This document shows, piece by piece, positions 22,260 through 30,691 of a stretch of DNA of 47,303 nucleotides. The number at the start of each line of letters is the position of its first letter. The stretch's first letter is position 1. The stretch comes from Hylemonella sp. UBA6679. Its GTDB lineage: Bacteria; Pseudomonadota; Gammaproteobacteria; Burkholderiales; Burkholderiaceae_C. The stretch spans positions 1-47,303 of the forward strand of contig DKJZ01000083.1 in NCBI GenBank assembly GCA_002454975.1. Reading direction: 5' to 3'. Below the pieces are notes generated by a model. It was not told the DNA's origin. It ran no database searches and saw only the letters and a program-made list of their open reading frames with translations. Both the position numbers and the translations under genes were made by a program.

Positions 22260-22883
22260 ATGAACCAGCAACTAACGAATTTTTACGATCACCTAAACAC
22301 CTCGGTCATAACGACCAACGGCTTCACAGAGGGCACGCTTTTCCGCAAGCGTGAAAAAGTCAACCAGTTTGCCTACTGTGGGTTGAATCCGGTCTACCGC
22401 AAGTACCTTAGCTTCGATTTGGACTACCCAGATGCGGGACACAAGTTTGAAGAGCTGAAGGTTCCCCCTCCAACCATCATCACCACCAACAGAGCCAACG
22501 GGCACGCTCACTATCTGTACGAGCTCATCACCCCCGTTGCTTACCACCAGTCAGCACACCAGAAGCCACAACAATACTTTGAGGCTATCGAACTGGAGAT
22601 GACTCGCCAGCTCAAAGGCGACTTGGCTTTCACGCACACGCTAACCAAGAATCCATTGCATGAACGATGGACCGTAGAGACATTCCCAACCAGGTACCAC
22701 CTGAGCGACTTCACGGAATACTTTGACTTGCCCGATGTCAAATGGGTCAAGCCTGATGCTGAGAAGTGCGAAATACGCGGTCGAAATGATGAGTTGTTCC
22801 ACACACTCAGGCTGTGGGCATACACGGAGGTCAGGGCATCAGGCAATCTCAGTATGGCGCGCCCTCACCAACGAAGAAAATAA
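22260..22883 (+). pseudogene. rep: ColE2-type replicase, frameshifted and truncated
   Basis: The 207-residue frame matches the N-terminal part of ColE2-type plasmid replicases: SFDLDYPDAGHKF, TNRANGHAHYLYELITP, then LTKNPLHERWTVE, and ELFHTLRLWAYTEVRASGNLS. After that it falls into a meaningless tail, ARPHQRRK. In another frame starting at about 22852, VWRALTNEENKAAMTGNF continues the expected family sequence (Trp, acidic/Ala-rich helix, Asn-Phe, Pro-Leu). A frameshift near 22850 is therefore likely. The continuation runs into the end of the integrase gene by 22925, so the C-terminal DNA-binding domain is missing. It is probably a relic, unless the N-terminal primase-like part is used alone. 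Confidence 0.72.
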
Positions 22884-22924
22884 AGCCGCGATGACTGGGA
22901 ATTTTCAGCAGCCTACGGCCCTAT

Positions 22925-24634
22925 TCACTGTGCTCGTTGCTTGTCCACCCTCTTGGCCATATCCTGACTTTTGGCCTTGTGATTCATGATTCTTTCGCTC
23001 TTCCTGACCTCATGAGCTAGAACGGCTTTTTGCTTCTCAATGGGAGCCTTCAAGTCATCCAGTTTCAGGTGAGGGAATACCAGCTTGTCTGCAACATTGT
23101 TGAGCAAGAACTCTACGGTGTGCCTCTGGCTGTAAACACGAGAATTCACGGTGTTGTGCTCATGGCCCACAAATTGGCATCTGGTTTCCTCTGGCACCCC
23201 AGCTTGCTTGAGAAGGTCATTGGCTGTTGACCTGAATGAGTGAAACACCTTGTTCTTGCTGGTGATTTTCAGACTGTCCAAGTACTTGCCAAACCGCTCA
23301 CTGGGCCTGCCACTCTTGTTCCCAAAAGTGTCGGCATTGAGATATGGAAACAGGTCCCCCCTGTAAGGCCTGACCAACTCCACATAGTCCAAAAATCCAA
23401 TCTTGATGAGTGTCGGATGCAGGGGAATTTTTCTCACAGAGGCACTGTTTTTAAGGCTCTTGGCCAGCTCCTCTCTTGGCTTGCTCACTTTGGCTGTAGA
23501 CCTTACAGATGTTCGCTTGGCCTGAGTCTCTTCATTGATGTCAATCGCCCAAATGCCATCAACCATCTTGATGTCGGTGAGCAAAAGCTGTGTGAGTTCT
23601 GAAATCCTTGCCCCTGTGTGCAGTCCAAGCAAGGGCAACCAAAAGTCTGCCGGCTGCTCCAAGGCCAGCAGGTTCTCATGGTTGAAGATTTGTGCCAACT
23701 CATCATCACTGTAGGGCTTGTAGCCGTTGAGGTGATGTGACTTCTTCTGGTCCCTCTTCGTGAAAATCTTATGGTTGCTGGTTGGCAAGTCACCAGCAGG
23801 AATGGCAGAGAGGGTTTGAGCAAGCCCAAAAACACCATTGAGCACAGCCAGGTACTTCTTCTGGATGACACTGGCCGTCAACCCTTCAGCCATCAAATCA
23901 TCAATGAAATCTGCGATGTCCACTCGTGTGATTTGGCGGACGAAATAAGGATTGGCACTCTTTTTGGCATACAACCAGACCTCAAATTTCTTGAGCATCC
24001 GTTCGTATTCATAGTGAGTCTTTGTTGCCAGCCTTCCCTTTGAGCGAGCGAGATAGCGACCAATCATCTCATCCAAGGTGAAGCCTGATGGCTTGGTTTT
24101 GGGCTGTTCTTCGTAGGTGCCTATCTGTTTGGTGATTTCAAATTCTTGGGGAGTGCCTGCTTTGGCATCTGCCCCAAGAGCCTTGGCCATTGCAAGGGCC
24201 GCATTGAGATCGGCAGGATCGTTGGGATCGGCAATCAAGGTGGAATTGCCAACGATGATTTGGAGTGAGCGAGCATCCTCAGCAGTAAGCACTGGGGATT
24301 GACTGACAGTACGGCCAGCATTACTTTGATGCCTGCTTTTGATGTCCAGCAGGACTTTGGCGATGGCATCTCCCTTGGCAATTTCTTGCCTGAGTTGCTC
24401 ATCACTTGGGTAGGTGCTCAGATCATCCAGATTGAGCTTTTTCGGGTCGTAATCTGTGCTCACTCTTGATCCCTTTAACTCTGCTGAAATATACAGTGCC
24501 TTGAGCTTGGCCTGATGAGGTTCACGGGTTCCCAAAGAGAACCGTTTTTCGTGAACACCTGACTCATTTCGCACAGTCAAACGGAAGTAGAAGACCCCAT
24601 GTCTGGACTTGACCAGATAGGAAGGCAGTTTCAT
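22925..24634 (-). CDS. int: Tyrosine recombinase (integrase) of the tRNA-Asp element
   Basis: A 569-residue phage-type integrase. The N-terminus (MKLPSYLVKSRHGVFYFRLTV) matches the DUF6538 domain found in this subgroup. A SAM-like core-binding domain spans about 185-290, and the catalytic domain has Arg343 (TGARISEL), Lys402 (RKIPLHP), His465 and Arg468 (HSFRST), His491 (GHEHN) and nucleophile Tyr501 (SRVYSQ), so all catalytic residues are present. A linker of roughly 100 residues separates the N-terminal and core-binding domains. The ATG at 24634 is preferred over a GTG at 24673. It is oriented away from tRNA-Asp and should catalyse insertion and, with an unknown excision factor, removal of the element. 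Confidence 0.92.
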   Translation of the reverse strand: MKLPSYLVKSRHGVFYFRLTVRNESGVHEKRFSLGTREPHQAKLKALYISAELKGSRVSTDYDPKKLNLDDLSTYPSDEQLRQEIAKGDAIAKVLLDIKSRHQSNAGRTVSQSPVLTAEDARSLQIIVGNSTLIADPNDPADLNAALAMAKALGADAKAGTPQEFEITKQIGTYEEQPKTKPSGFTLDEMIGRYLARSKGRLATKTHYEYERMLKKFEVWLYAKKSANPYFVRQITRVDIADFIDDLMAEGLTASVIQKKYLAVLNGVFGLAQTLSAIPAGDLPTSNHKIFTKRDQKKSHHLNGYKPYSDDELAQIFNHENLLALEQPADFWLPLLGLHTGARISELTQLLLTDIKMVDGIWAIDINEETQAKRTSVRSTAKVSKPREELAKSLKNSASVRKIPLHPTLIKIGFLDYVELVRPYRGDLFPYLNADTFGNKSGRPSERFGKYLDSLKITSKNKVFHSFRSTANDLLKQAGVPEETRCQFVGHEHNTVNSRVYSQRHTVEFLLNNVADKLVFPHLKLDDLKAPIEKQKAVLAHEVRKSERIMNHKAKSQDMAKRVDKQRAQ

Positions 24635-24692
24635 TGTGGTTTTCCCAGGAAATGGGACACCTAAATGTGACACTGCTTGCGAGACCCAAAAG

Positions 24693-24722
24693 AAAAAAGC
24701 CGTTGAAAATCAACGGCTTTTT
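24693..24722. terminator. Element-supplied terminator next to tRNA-Asp
   Basis: GCCGTTGA (24699-24706) pairs with TCAACGGC (24710-24717) around an AAA loop, with A- and T-runs on either side. Reading leftward it ends the tRNA-Ala-Glu-Asp transcript 6 bases after the mature tRNA-Asp 3' end; reading rightward it faces the tRNA genes. It differs in sequence from the terminator at 20993-21030. Confidence 0.8.
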
Positions 24723-24725
24723 CTA

Positions 24726-24746
24726 TTTTGGCGGAGTGGACGGGAC
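24726..24746. repeat. Right attachment repeat within tRNA-Asp
   Basis: Second copy of the 21-bp repeat. It completes the functional tRNA-Asp gene (acceptor 3' strand and part of the T arm), so integration leaves the tRNA intact. Confidence 0.9.
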
Positions 24747-24805
24747 TCGAACCCGCGACCCCCGGCGTGACAGGCCGGTATTCTAACCAACTGAACTACC
24801 ACTCC
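24729..24805 (-). tRNA. tRNA-Asp (GTC)
   Basis: A 77-base cloverleaf with CCA encoded. Acceptor strands GGAGTGG and CCACTCC pair, the anticodon loop is CTGTCAC (anticodon GTC at 24771-24769), and the T loop is GGTTCGAGT. Its last 18 bases are part of the right attachment repeat. The final gene of the gltX-tRNA transcript. Confidence 0.96.
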
Positions 24806-24875
24806 TGGTAGATGGCGTTTGCTCTTGCGAGCCAAGTGCCAACCACTTGTGCCTGATTTGCTTTGCAGCGAATCT

Positions 24876-24951
24876 TGGCGACCCTACGGGGATTCGAACC
24901 CCGGTACTCACCGTGAAAGGGTGATGTCCTAGGCCTCTAGACGATAGGGTC
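24876..24951 (-). tRNA. tRNA-Glu (TTC)
   Basis: A 76-base cloverleaf: acceptor GACCCTA/TAGGGTC, anticodon loop CTTTCAC giving anticodon TTC, T loop GTTCGAATC, encoded GCCA end. Located 70 bp before tRNA-Asp and downstream of the glutamyl-tRNA synthetase gene, so enzyme and substrate tRNA may be cotranscribed. Confidence 0.96.
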
Positions 24952-24975
24952 ATAACCTGGACGTTCTCGATATGT

Positions 24976-25051
<76 letters not shown>

Positions 25052-25106
25052 ATACGCTTTGACAGTTGCCTATCGCTGCATCGAGACATCGATTGTATAT
25101 CGAAAA

Positions 25107-26528
25107 TTATTGAGTTTGCAGGCGATGCAAAACTTTTTCTTTGGGCAGCAACGCAAGCACCGCATCCAACGATGGCGTTTGCGCCGTGCCCATCACCAAC
25201 ACACGCACAGGCATGGCCAATTGGGGCATTTTCAGGCCCTGCTCAGCCAGCACTTCTTTGATGGCTGCGGCAATGGCAGCTTTGTCCCAAGCGCATGCAG
25301 CCAGCTTCTGGCTGAGCAAAGCCAAAGCGGGTTTGACCGCCTCGGTCACGTGCTGGGCCAACTCGTCGGACTTGGGGCTGACATCGCCATAAAACGCCTG
25401 CGCCCAATCGGCCAACACCAGCAAGGTGTCGCAGCGGTCTTTGAACAGGCCGCAAATTGCGGGCAAGCGGTCATCCGGTGCAAAACCACGCGCTAGCAAG
25501 ATAGGCGCAAGCAAGGCAGACAGGGCCTCATCCGCCATGGCTTTGAGATGCTGGGCGTTGACCCACTTGAGCTTGGCTTCGTCAAACTGCGCAGCGCTGC
25601 GGCCCAGGTGGTCCAGGTCGAACCACGCCAAAAATTGCGCGCGGCTGAAAATTTCGTCGTCGCCATGGCTCCAGCCCAAGCGGGCCAGGTAGTTCACCAT
25701 GGCATCGGGCAAGTAGCCTTCTTCGCGGTACTGCGTGACGGCTTTGGCACCGTTGCGCTTGCTCATTTTTTCGCCCTGCTCGTTGAGCACGGTGGGCAGG
25801 TGCGCGTACACCGGGGGCTCTTTGCCCAGGGCTTTGAAGATGTTGATTTGGCGCGGCGTGTTGTTCACGTGGTCGTCACCGCGAATCACGTGGGTGATGG
25901 CCATGTCGATGTCGTCCACCACCACACAAAAATTGTAGGTGGGTGTGCCCACCGTCTCACCCACAGCCGCCGGGCGAGCAATCACCAGATCGTCGAGCTC
26001 ATCGTTGCTGATCTCAATGCGGCCTTTGACCTTGTCGTCCCACACCACCGATCCTGTGCTGGGGTTTTTGAAGCGCAGCACGGGCTGCACGCCCGCGGGC
26101 ACGGGCGGCAAAACCTTGCCAGGCTCAGGCCGCCAGGTGCCGTCGTAACGCGGCTTTTGTTTGGCCGCCATTTGGCGCTCTCGCAAGGCGTCGAGTTCTT
26201 CGATGCTCATGTAGCACGGGTACACATGGCCTTGGGCAATGAGCTGACCCAGCACCTCTTTGTAGCGATCCATGCGCTGCATTTGGTAGAAGGGTCCTTC
26301 GTCGTGATCGAGCCCCAACCATTTCATGCCCTCAATGATCACGTCCACCGAGGCTTGGGTGGAGCGGTCTTGGTCGGTGTCTTCAATGCGCAAAATGAAG
26401 TCGCCGCCCTGCGAACGCGCAAACGCCCAGGGGTAGAGGGCCGAGCGGATGTTGCCCAGGTGTATGAAGCCCGTTGGCGATGGCGCAAAGCGGGTGCGGA
26501 CCCGGGTGGTGGCAGTGTTCACAGTCAA
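25107..26528 (-). CDS. gltX: Glutamyl-tRNA synthetase
   Basis: Class I aminoacyl-tRNA synthetase charging tRNA-Glu. The HIGH-type signature is FAPSPTGFIHLGNIRSAL near residue 13 and the KMSKS-type loop is EKMSKRNGAKAV; total length 473 is normal. No ATG is available: translation starts at TTG 26528 or GTG 26522, with a stop just upstream in frame. The gene precedes tRNA-Ala, tRNA-Glu and tRNA-Asp on the same strand, so synthetase and tRNA are likely on one transcript. metZ ends 50 bp upstream. Confidence 0.96.
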   Translation of the reverse strand: MTVNTATTRVRTRFAPSPTGFIHLGNIRSALYPWAFARSQGGDFILRIEDTDQDRSTQASVDVIIEGMKWLGLDHDEGPFYQMQRMDRYKEVLGQLIAQGHVYPCYMSIEELDALRERQMAAKQKPRYDGTWRPEPGKVLPPVPAGVQPVLRFKNPSTGSVVWDDKVKGRIEISNDELDDLVIARPAAVGETVGTPTYNFCVVVDDIDMAITHVIRGDDHVNNTPRQINIFKALGKEPPVYAHLPTVLNEQGEKMSKRNGAKAVTQYREEGYLPDAMVNYLARLGWSHGDDEIFSRAQFLAWFDLDHLGRSAAQFDEAKLKWVNAQHLKAMADEALSALLAPILLARGFAPDDRLPAICGLFKDRCDTLLVLADWAQAFYGDVSPKSDELAQHVTEAVKPALALLSQKLAACAWDKAAIAAAIKEVLAEQGLKMPQLAMPVRVLVMGTAQTPSLDAVLALLPKEKVLHRLQTQ

Positions 26529-26578
26529 ATCTCAGGTGGGGCAAACAGCACACGGCGCTGATGCCCAAAGTTAACAAT

Positions 26579-27796
26579 TCAGATCAGGGTGTCGAGGCCT
26601 CGGGCCAAATCGGCTTTGAGGTCGTCCACATGCTCCAAGCCCACGGCCACGCGTACCAAGCCTTGGCCTATGCCAGCGGCCTGACGCTGCACCTCGGTCA
26701 AGCGACCGTGCGAGGTGCTGGCCGGGTGGGTGATGGTGGTTTTGGTGTCGCCCAGGTTGGCGGTGATGGACATCACCTCGGTGTGGTCAATCACATGAAA
26801 AGCTTTTTGACGGCTTTGCTCTGGGCCTTGGGCCTTCACATCGAAAGACAACACTGCCCCGCCCAAGCCCGACTGCTGGCGCAAGGCCAGCTCGTGCTGC
26901 GGGTGCGACTTCAAGCCAGGGTAGTACACACGGGCCACCTGCGGGTGAGCCTCAAGCCAGGTGGCCAAGGCCAGAGCGTTGTCGCTTTGCGCTTTCATGC
27001 GAATGCTCAAGGTTTCCAAACCCTTGAGCACCACCCAAGCGTTGAAAGGCGACAAGCTCATACCAGCGCTGCGCATCACGGGCATGAATTTTTCGTCGAT
27101 GAGCTGTTGGCTGCAACAAATCGCACCGGCCACCACCCTGCCCTGGCCATCCAAATATTTGGTGCCCGAGTGGATGATGAGGTCTGCTCCCAGCTTGGCG
27201 GGTTGCTGCAGCGCCGGCGAGCAAAAGCAGTTGTCTACCGCCAGCCACGCACCAGCTTTGCGCGCCACAGCGGCCAAAGCAGCGATGTCACACACCTCGG
27301 TCAAGGGGTTGGTGGGCGTTTCGGCAAACAGCAGCTTGGTGTTGGGCTGAATGGCTGCCTGCCATGCCGACACATCGGTTTGAGACACAAATGTGCTCTG
27401 AACCCCGAATTTACCGAACTCACCCGCTATCAATTTGATAGTCGACCCAAACACCGACTGCGAGCACACCACATGGTCGCCCGCCTTGAGCAAGCCCATG
27501 CACATGAGCAAAATCGCTGACATGCCCGAGCTGGTGCCCATGCAGGCCTCAGTGCCCTCCAGGGCTGCGAGCCGTTGCTCCATGCTGGCCACGGTGGGGT
27601 TGGTAAAGCGTGAGTAGATGTAGCCGTCTTCTTCACCGGCAAAACGGCGCGCAGCCGTGGCCGCATCGGGCTGAACAAAGCTGCTGGTGAGGTACAGGGC
27701 TTCGGAATTTTCACCAAATTGGCTTTTCGCCTCAGCCTCACGAACCGCCAGGGTTTGAAGGTGCAAGCCCTGGGGCAAGGGTTTGGATGCTGCCAT
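26579..27796 (-). CDS. metZ: O-succinylhomoserine sulfhydrylase
   Basis: Cys/Met-metabolism PLP enzyme of 405 residues. The PLP lysine lies in HSGTKYLDGQGR; other family segments are YSRFTNPTVASMEQRLAALEG and ITHPASTSHGRL. It forms homocysteine directly from O-succinylhomoserine and sulfide in methionine synthesis, and this gene typically follows purF in betaproteobacteria. The ATG at 27796 lies 2 bp after the purF stop; a GTG at 27802 would overlap purF. A 15-bp AT-rich palindrome, CTATCAATTTGATAG (27427-27441), occurs inside the coding region at the SVFGSTIKLIAG segment. Confidence 0.93.
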   Translation of the reverse strand: MAASKPLPQGLHLQTLAVREAEAKSQFGENSEALYLTSSFVQPDAATAARRFAGEEDGYIYSRFTNPTVASMEQRLAALEGTEACMGTSSGMSAILLMCMGLLKAGDHVVCSQSVFGSTIKLIAGEFGKFGVQSTFVSQTDVSAWQAAIQPNTKLLFAETPTNPLTEVCDIAALAAVARKAGAWLAVDNCFCSPALQQPAKLGADLIIHSGTKYLDGQGRVVAGAICCSQQLIDEKFMPVMRSAGMSLSPFNAWVVLKGLETLSIRMKAQSDNALALATWLEAHPQVARVYYPGLKSHPQHELALRQQSGLGGAVLSFDVKAQGPEQSRQKAFHVIDHTEVMSITANLGDTKTTITHPASTSHGRLTEVQRQAAGIGQGLVRVAVGLEHVDDLKADLARGLDTLI

Positions 27797-27798
27797 GC

Positions 27799-29301
27799 TC
27801 ACTCCTCAGAATGGTTGGGCAGGGCCAAGCGTGAGGTGTCCTCGGCGTTCTCATCGCCCACCACGCGCGAGGCGTTCATGCGCAAAATGTCATCGGCAAA
27901 AATATCACCCGTGCAGTAAATGCCGTCAAAGCACGAGGCATCAAAGCCATTGAGCTTGGGCTGCAAAGAACCAATGGCGGTTTTCATCGCTTCCACATCT
28001 TGGTAGATGAGGGCATCACAACCAATGATGTCACGCACCTCTTCGACCGTGCGGTTGTGCGCCACCAGCTCGGTGGCTGTGGGCATGTCGATGCCATACA
28101 CATTGGGGTAACGCACAGGTGGCGCAGCACTGGCCATGTAGACCTTGCGCGCGCCGGCATCGCGGGCCATTTGCACAATCTCTCGGCTGGTGGTGCCGCG
28201 CACAATCGAGTCATCGACCAGCAGCACATTGCGGCCCTTGAACTCGCTGGCAATCACATTGAGTTTTTGGCGCACCGATTTTTTACGCACACCTTGGCCA
28301 GGCATGATGAAGGTTCGGCCCACATAGCGGTTTTTCACAAACCCTTCGCGGTAAGGCAAGCCCAGCAACTGCGCGAGCTGGGTGGCGCTGGGCCGGCTTG
28401 ATTCGGGGATGGGGATGACCACATCTATGTCGCTCGGCGGCACGGTGGAGACCACACGCTTGGCCAAGGTTGCGCCCAAATTCAAGCGGGCCTGGTAAAC
28501 CGAAATACCGTCCATCACCGAGTCAGGGCGCGCCAGGTACACATACTCAAAAATACATGGGTTGAGCGTGGGCTTGTCAGCACATTGTTGCGCTGTCATC
28601 TCGCCTTGCAAGTTGATGAACACGGCTTCGCCTGGGGCAACATCGCGCTCGAGCACGTGCGAGGTGCCCTCAAGCACCACAGATTCGCTGGCCAACATCA
28701 CCGTGTCTTTGGAGCGACCAATGCACAAAGGACGGATACCGTAAGGGTCGCGAAACGCCAGCACGCCGTGGCCAGCGATCAAGGCAATCACCGCGTACGA
28801 CCCACGCACACGACGGTGCACCGCCTTGACCGCGTTGAACACGTCTTGCACTTGCAAGGTGTTGCCGCGGGTGGCGTTGTCGAGCTCGTGGGCCAGCACA
28901 TTGAGCAGCACCTCAGAGTCGCTCTCGGTGTTGATGTGGCGGTGGTCGGTGGTGAACAGCTCGGTCTTGAGGGCTTGCGCGTTGGTGAGGTTGCCGTTGT
29001 GCACCAGCACAATGCCAAAGGGCGCGTTCACGTAAAAAGGCTGGGCCTCTTCTTCGCTGAACGCATTGCCTGCCGTGGGGTAACGGACCTGACCCAGGCC
29101 GCAATTGCCGGGTAACGCACGCATGTTGCGGGTGCGAAACACGTCCTTGACCATGCCCTTGGCTTTGTGCATGAAGAACTTGCGTTCTTGCTGCGTGACG
29201 ATGCCCGCCGCGTCCTGACCGCGGTGCTGCAAGAGCAGCAAGGCGTCGTAAATGAGTTGGTTCACGGGTGCGTTAGAAACAACGCCAACAATTCCACACA
29301 T
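27799..29301 (-). CDS. purF: Amidophosphoribosyltransferase
   Basis: First committed enzyme of purine biosynthesis, forming 5-phosphoribosylamine from PRPP and glutamine. The N-terminal nucleophile glutaminase begins MCGIVGVV with Cys2 catalytic; the PRPP-binding loop is NVLLVDDSIVRGTTS in the C-terminal phosphoribosyltransferase domain. Length 500 is typical. Follows cvpA by 16 bp, the classic cvpA-purF pairing, and precedes metZ. An iron-sulfur type is not indicated. Confidence 0.96.
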   Translation of the reverse strand: MCGIVGVVSNAPVNQLIYDALLLLQHRGQDAAGIVTQQERKFFMHKAKGMVKDVFRTRNMRALPGNCGLGQVRYPTAGNAFSEEEAQPFYVNAPFGIVLVHNGNLTNAQALKTELFTTDHRHINTESDSEVLLNVLAHELDNATRGNTLQVQDVFNAVKAVHRRVRGSYAVIALIAGHGVLAFRDPYGIRPLCIGRSKDTVMLASESVVLEGTSHVLERDVAPGEAVFINLQGEMTAQQCADKPTLNPCIFEYVYLARPDSVMDGISVYQARLNLGATLAKRVVSTVPPSDIDVVIPIPESSRPSATQLAQLLGLPYREGFVKNRYVGRTFIMPGQGVRKKSVRQKLNVIASEFKGRNVLLVDDSIVRGTTSREIVQMARDAGARKVYMASAAPPVRYPNVYGIDMPTATELVAHNRTVEEVRDIIGCDALIYQDVEAMKTAIGSLQPKLNGFDASCFDGIYCTGDIFADDILRMNASRVVGDENAEDTSRLALPNHSEE

Positions 29302-29317
29302 CGTTCAGTTCCAATCG

Positions 29318-29803
29318 TTAGGGAAGGTATTTCCCAAATTCTGCGGGCAGCATGGGCTTGAGCCCTTGCAAAGCTTTGCCTGCCATCCCGGCGCCTTGTG
29401 AACTCTGCCACATCGGGCTGGTTTTGAGGGGTGTCATCTGCATCACCACCGTCACAGCCAGCAACACCACCGCCCCGCGTACCAGGCCAAACATGGCGCC
29501 CAGCAAACGGTCCAGGGGCGCCAGGCCCACGGTGCTGAGCAACTTTTGCAACAGCCAACCGAGCAAGCCACCCGCCACCAAACAGGCCACAAACACCGCC
29601 ACAAAGCCCGCGGCATGACGGATCACCTCGGAGGCCCCCGCCATGGGCAGCCACTGCGCGGCATCGGGCGCCATCCACTGAGAAAGAAAAAAAGCCGCCA
29701 CCCAACTGATGACCGACAGCAGCTCACGCACCAAACCTCGCCACAAACCCGTGAGCAAAGACAAGCCCAAGATGCCGGTGAACAACCAGTCCACGGTGGA
29801 CAT
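29318..29803 (-). CDS. cvpA: CvpA family membrane protein
   Basis: A 161-residue inner-membrane protein with about four hydrophobic segments (starting DWLFTGILGLSLLTGLWRG and ending around VVLLAVTVVMQM). CvpA was named for its need in colicin V production and is linked to envelope homeostasis; the molecular role is unsettled. The context between a SPOR-domain gene and purF is conserved in proteobacteria. Starts 4 bp after the SPOR gene. Confidence 0.9.
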   Translation of the reverse strand: MSTVDWLFTGILGLSLLTGLWRGLVRELLSVISWVAAFFLSQWMAPDAAQWLPMAGASEVIRHAAGFVAVFVACLVAGGLLGWLLQKLLSTVGLAPLDRLLGAMFGLVRGAVVLLAVTVVMQMTPLKTSPMWQSSQGAGMAGKALQGLKPMLPAEFGKYLP

Positions 29804-29807
29804 GGGT

Positions 29808-30683
29808 TCAGAGCGTCAGGATGCTGGCGGGAAGGTCCAGCTTTTTGATTTTGTCGGCGGCCTTGTCAGCCTCGGCCTTGCTGGCAAACGGCCCCACGCG
29901 CACACGGGTGCGCTTACCGTCTTTGAGCTCCACCACTTGGGTGTAGGTTTTGAAACCCGCACGCTCGAGCTTGGCGCGTACCTCGCTGATTTGCTTGGGC
30001 TCGGCATAAGCACCAACCTGGATGACGATACGGTCCTCGGTCTTGCTGTCTTTGCCTTCGAGCAAAGCCAGGGCACGCGCACCAGAATCCGCCGCGGGTT
30101 TGTCGGCTGTTTTTTCCGCGGGCTTGGCTTCAGTCTTGGCTTCAGTCTTGATATCGGGCTTGGGAGAAGGCTTGGTCTCTGCCTTGGCCTCGGGCTTCAC
30201 ATCGGGTTTGGGCTCGGGCTTCGGCTCGGGCTTGGCGACCGTTTTCGAATCAGGTTTGGCAGGCGGCTCGATGGCCTCGGCGCTGGAGAGGCTTGCCGCA
30301 GCAGGCACCACAGCAGAAGCAGGCGCCACTGAAGGGGCTGGGGTCACCGTAGCTTTAGAAGCAGCGGAGGAAGCAGCCGGGGTGCTTGGGGCTGGCGTAA
30401 CGGAAGGTGCAGAAGGTGCGCCCGTAGACGCGCCGAGCGCAGGCTTGCCCGCAGGAAGCGTGAGCGCTTGGGTTTTGTTTTTGTCGGGAATGTCAATGGG
30501 CAAGTCCACAGCCATGGGGCGCGGCTGCTTGTCCACCAGCAAAGGAAAGCCCACCACGCCGGTGGCAACCAGCACCACCGCGCCGATGAGCCGATGTTTG
30601 GCGCGCTGGCGCAAGGCCTCCACGCTCTGCGCAGGGGCGGGATGACTTGAGTCTTCGCCTTGACGAAACTTGAAGAAGGCCAT
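29808..30683 (-). CDS. SPOR-domain protein (DedD-like)
   Basis: A 291-residue bitopic protein: cytoplasmic N-terminus, one membrane helix (LIGAVVLVATGVVGFPLLV, about 32-50), a long Pro/Ala/Lys-rich periplasmic linker with repeated KPEPKPE- and KTEAK-type units, and a C-terminal SPOR domain of about 75 residues (VIQVGAYAEPKQISEVRAKL onward). SPOR domains bind denuded septal peptidoglycan, so the protein probably localises to the division site, like DedD. It sits 8 bp after folC and 4 bp before cvpA, as dedD does in E. coli. Confidence 0.88.
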   Translation of the reverse strand: MAFFKFRQGEDSSHPAPAQSVEALRQRAKHRLIGAVVLVATGVVGFPLLVDKQPRPMAVDLPIDIPDKNKTQALTLPAGKPALGASTGAPSAPSVTPAPSTPAASSAASKATVTPAPSVAPASAVVPAAASLSSAEAIEPPAKPDSKTVAKPEPKPEPKPDVKPEAKAETKPSPKPDIKTEAKTEAKPAEKTADKPAADSGARALALLEGKDSKTEDRIVIQVGAYAEPKQISEVRAKLERAGFKTYTQVVELKDGKRTRVRVGPFASKAEADKAADKIKKLDLPASILTL

Positions 30684-30691
30684 GCCGTTAG

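Larger units (their letters stand above)
21033..24746. mobile_element. Integrative element inserted at the tRNA-Asp 3' end
   Basis: Exact 21-bp direct repeats (21033-21053 and 24726-24746) flank 3.7 kb containing a P-loop kinase, a broken ColE2-type replicase and a tyrosine recombinase gene that ends the element next to tRNA-Asp. The right repeat is the 3' end of tRNA-Asp including CCA; the left one is the displaced copy. This is the usual arrangement for a tRNA-targeting integrase whose crossover lies at the gene's 3' end. The internal DNA is more AT-rich than the surrounding genes. The replicase suggests descent from a small plasmid or satellite. No conjugation, capsid or relaxase gene is seen, so transfer must depend on a helper or have ceased. 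Confidence 0.88.
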
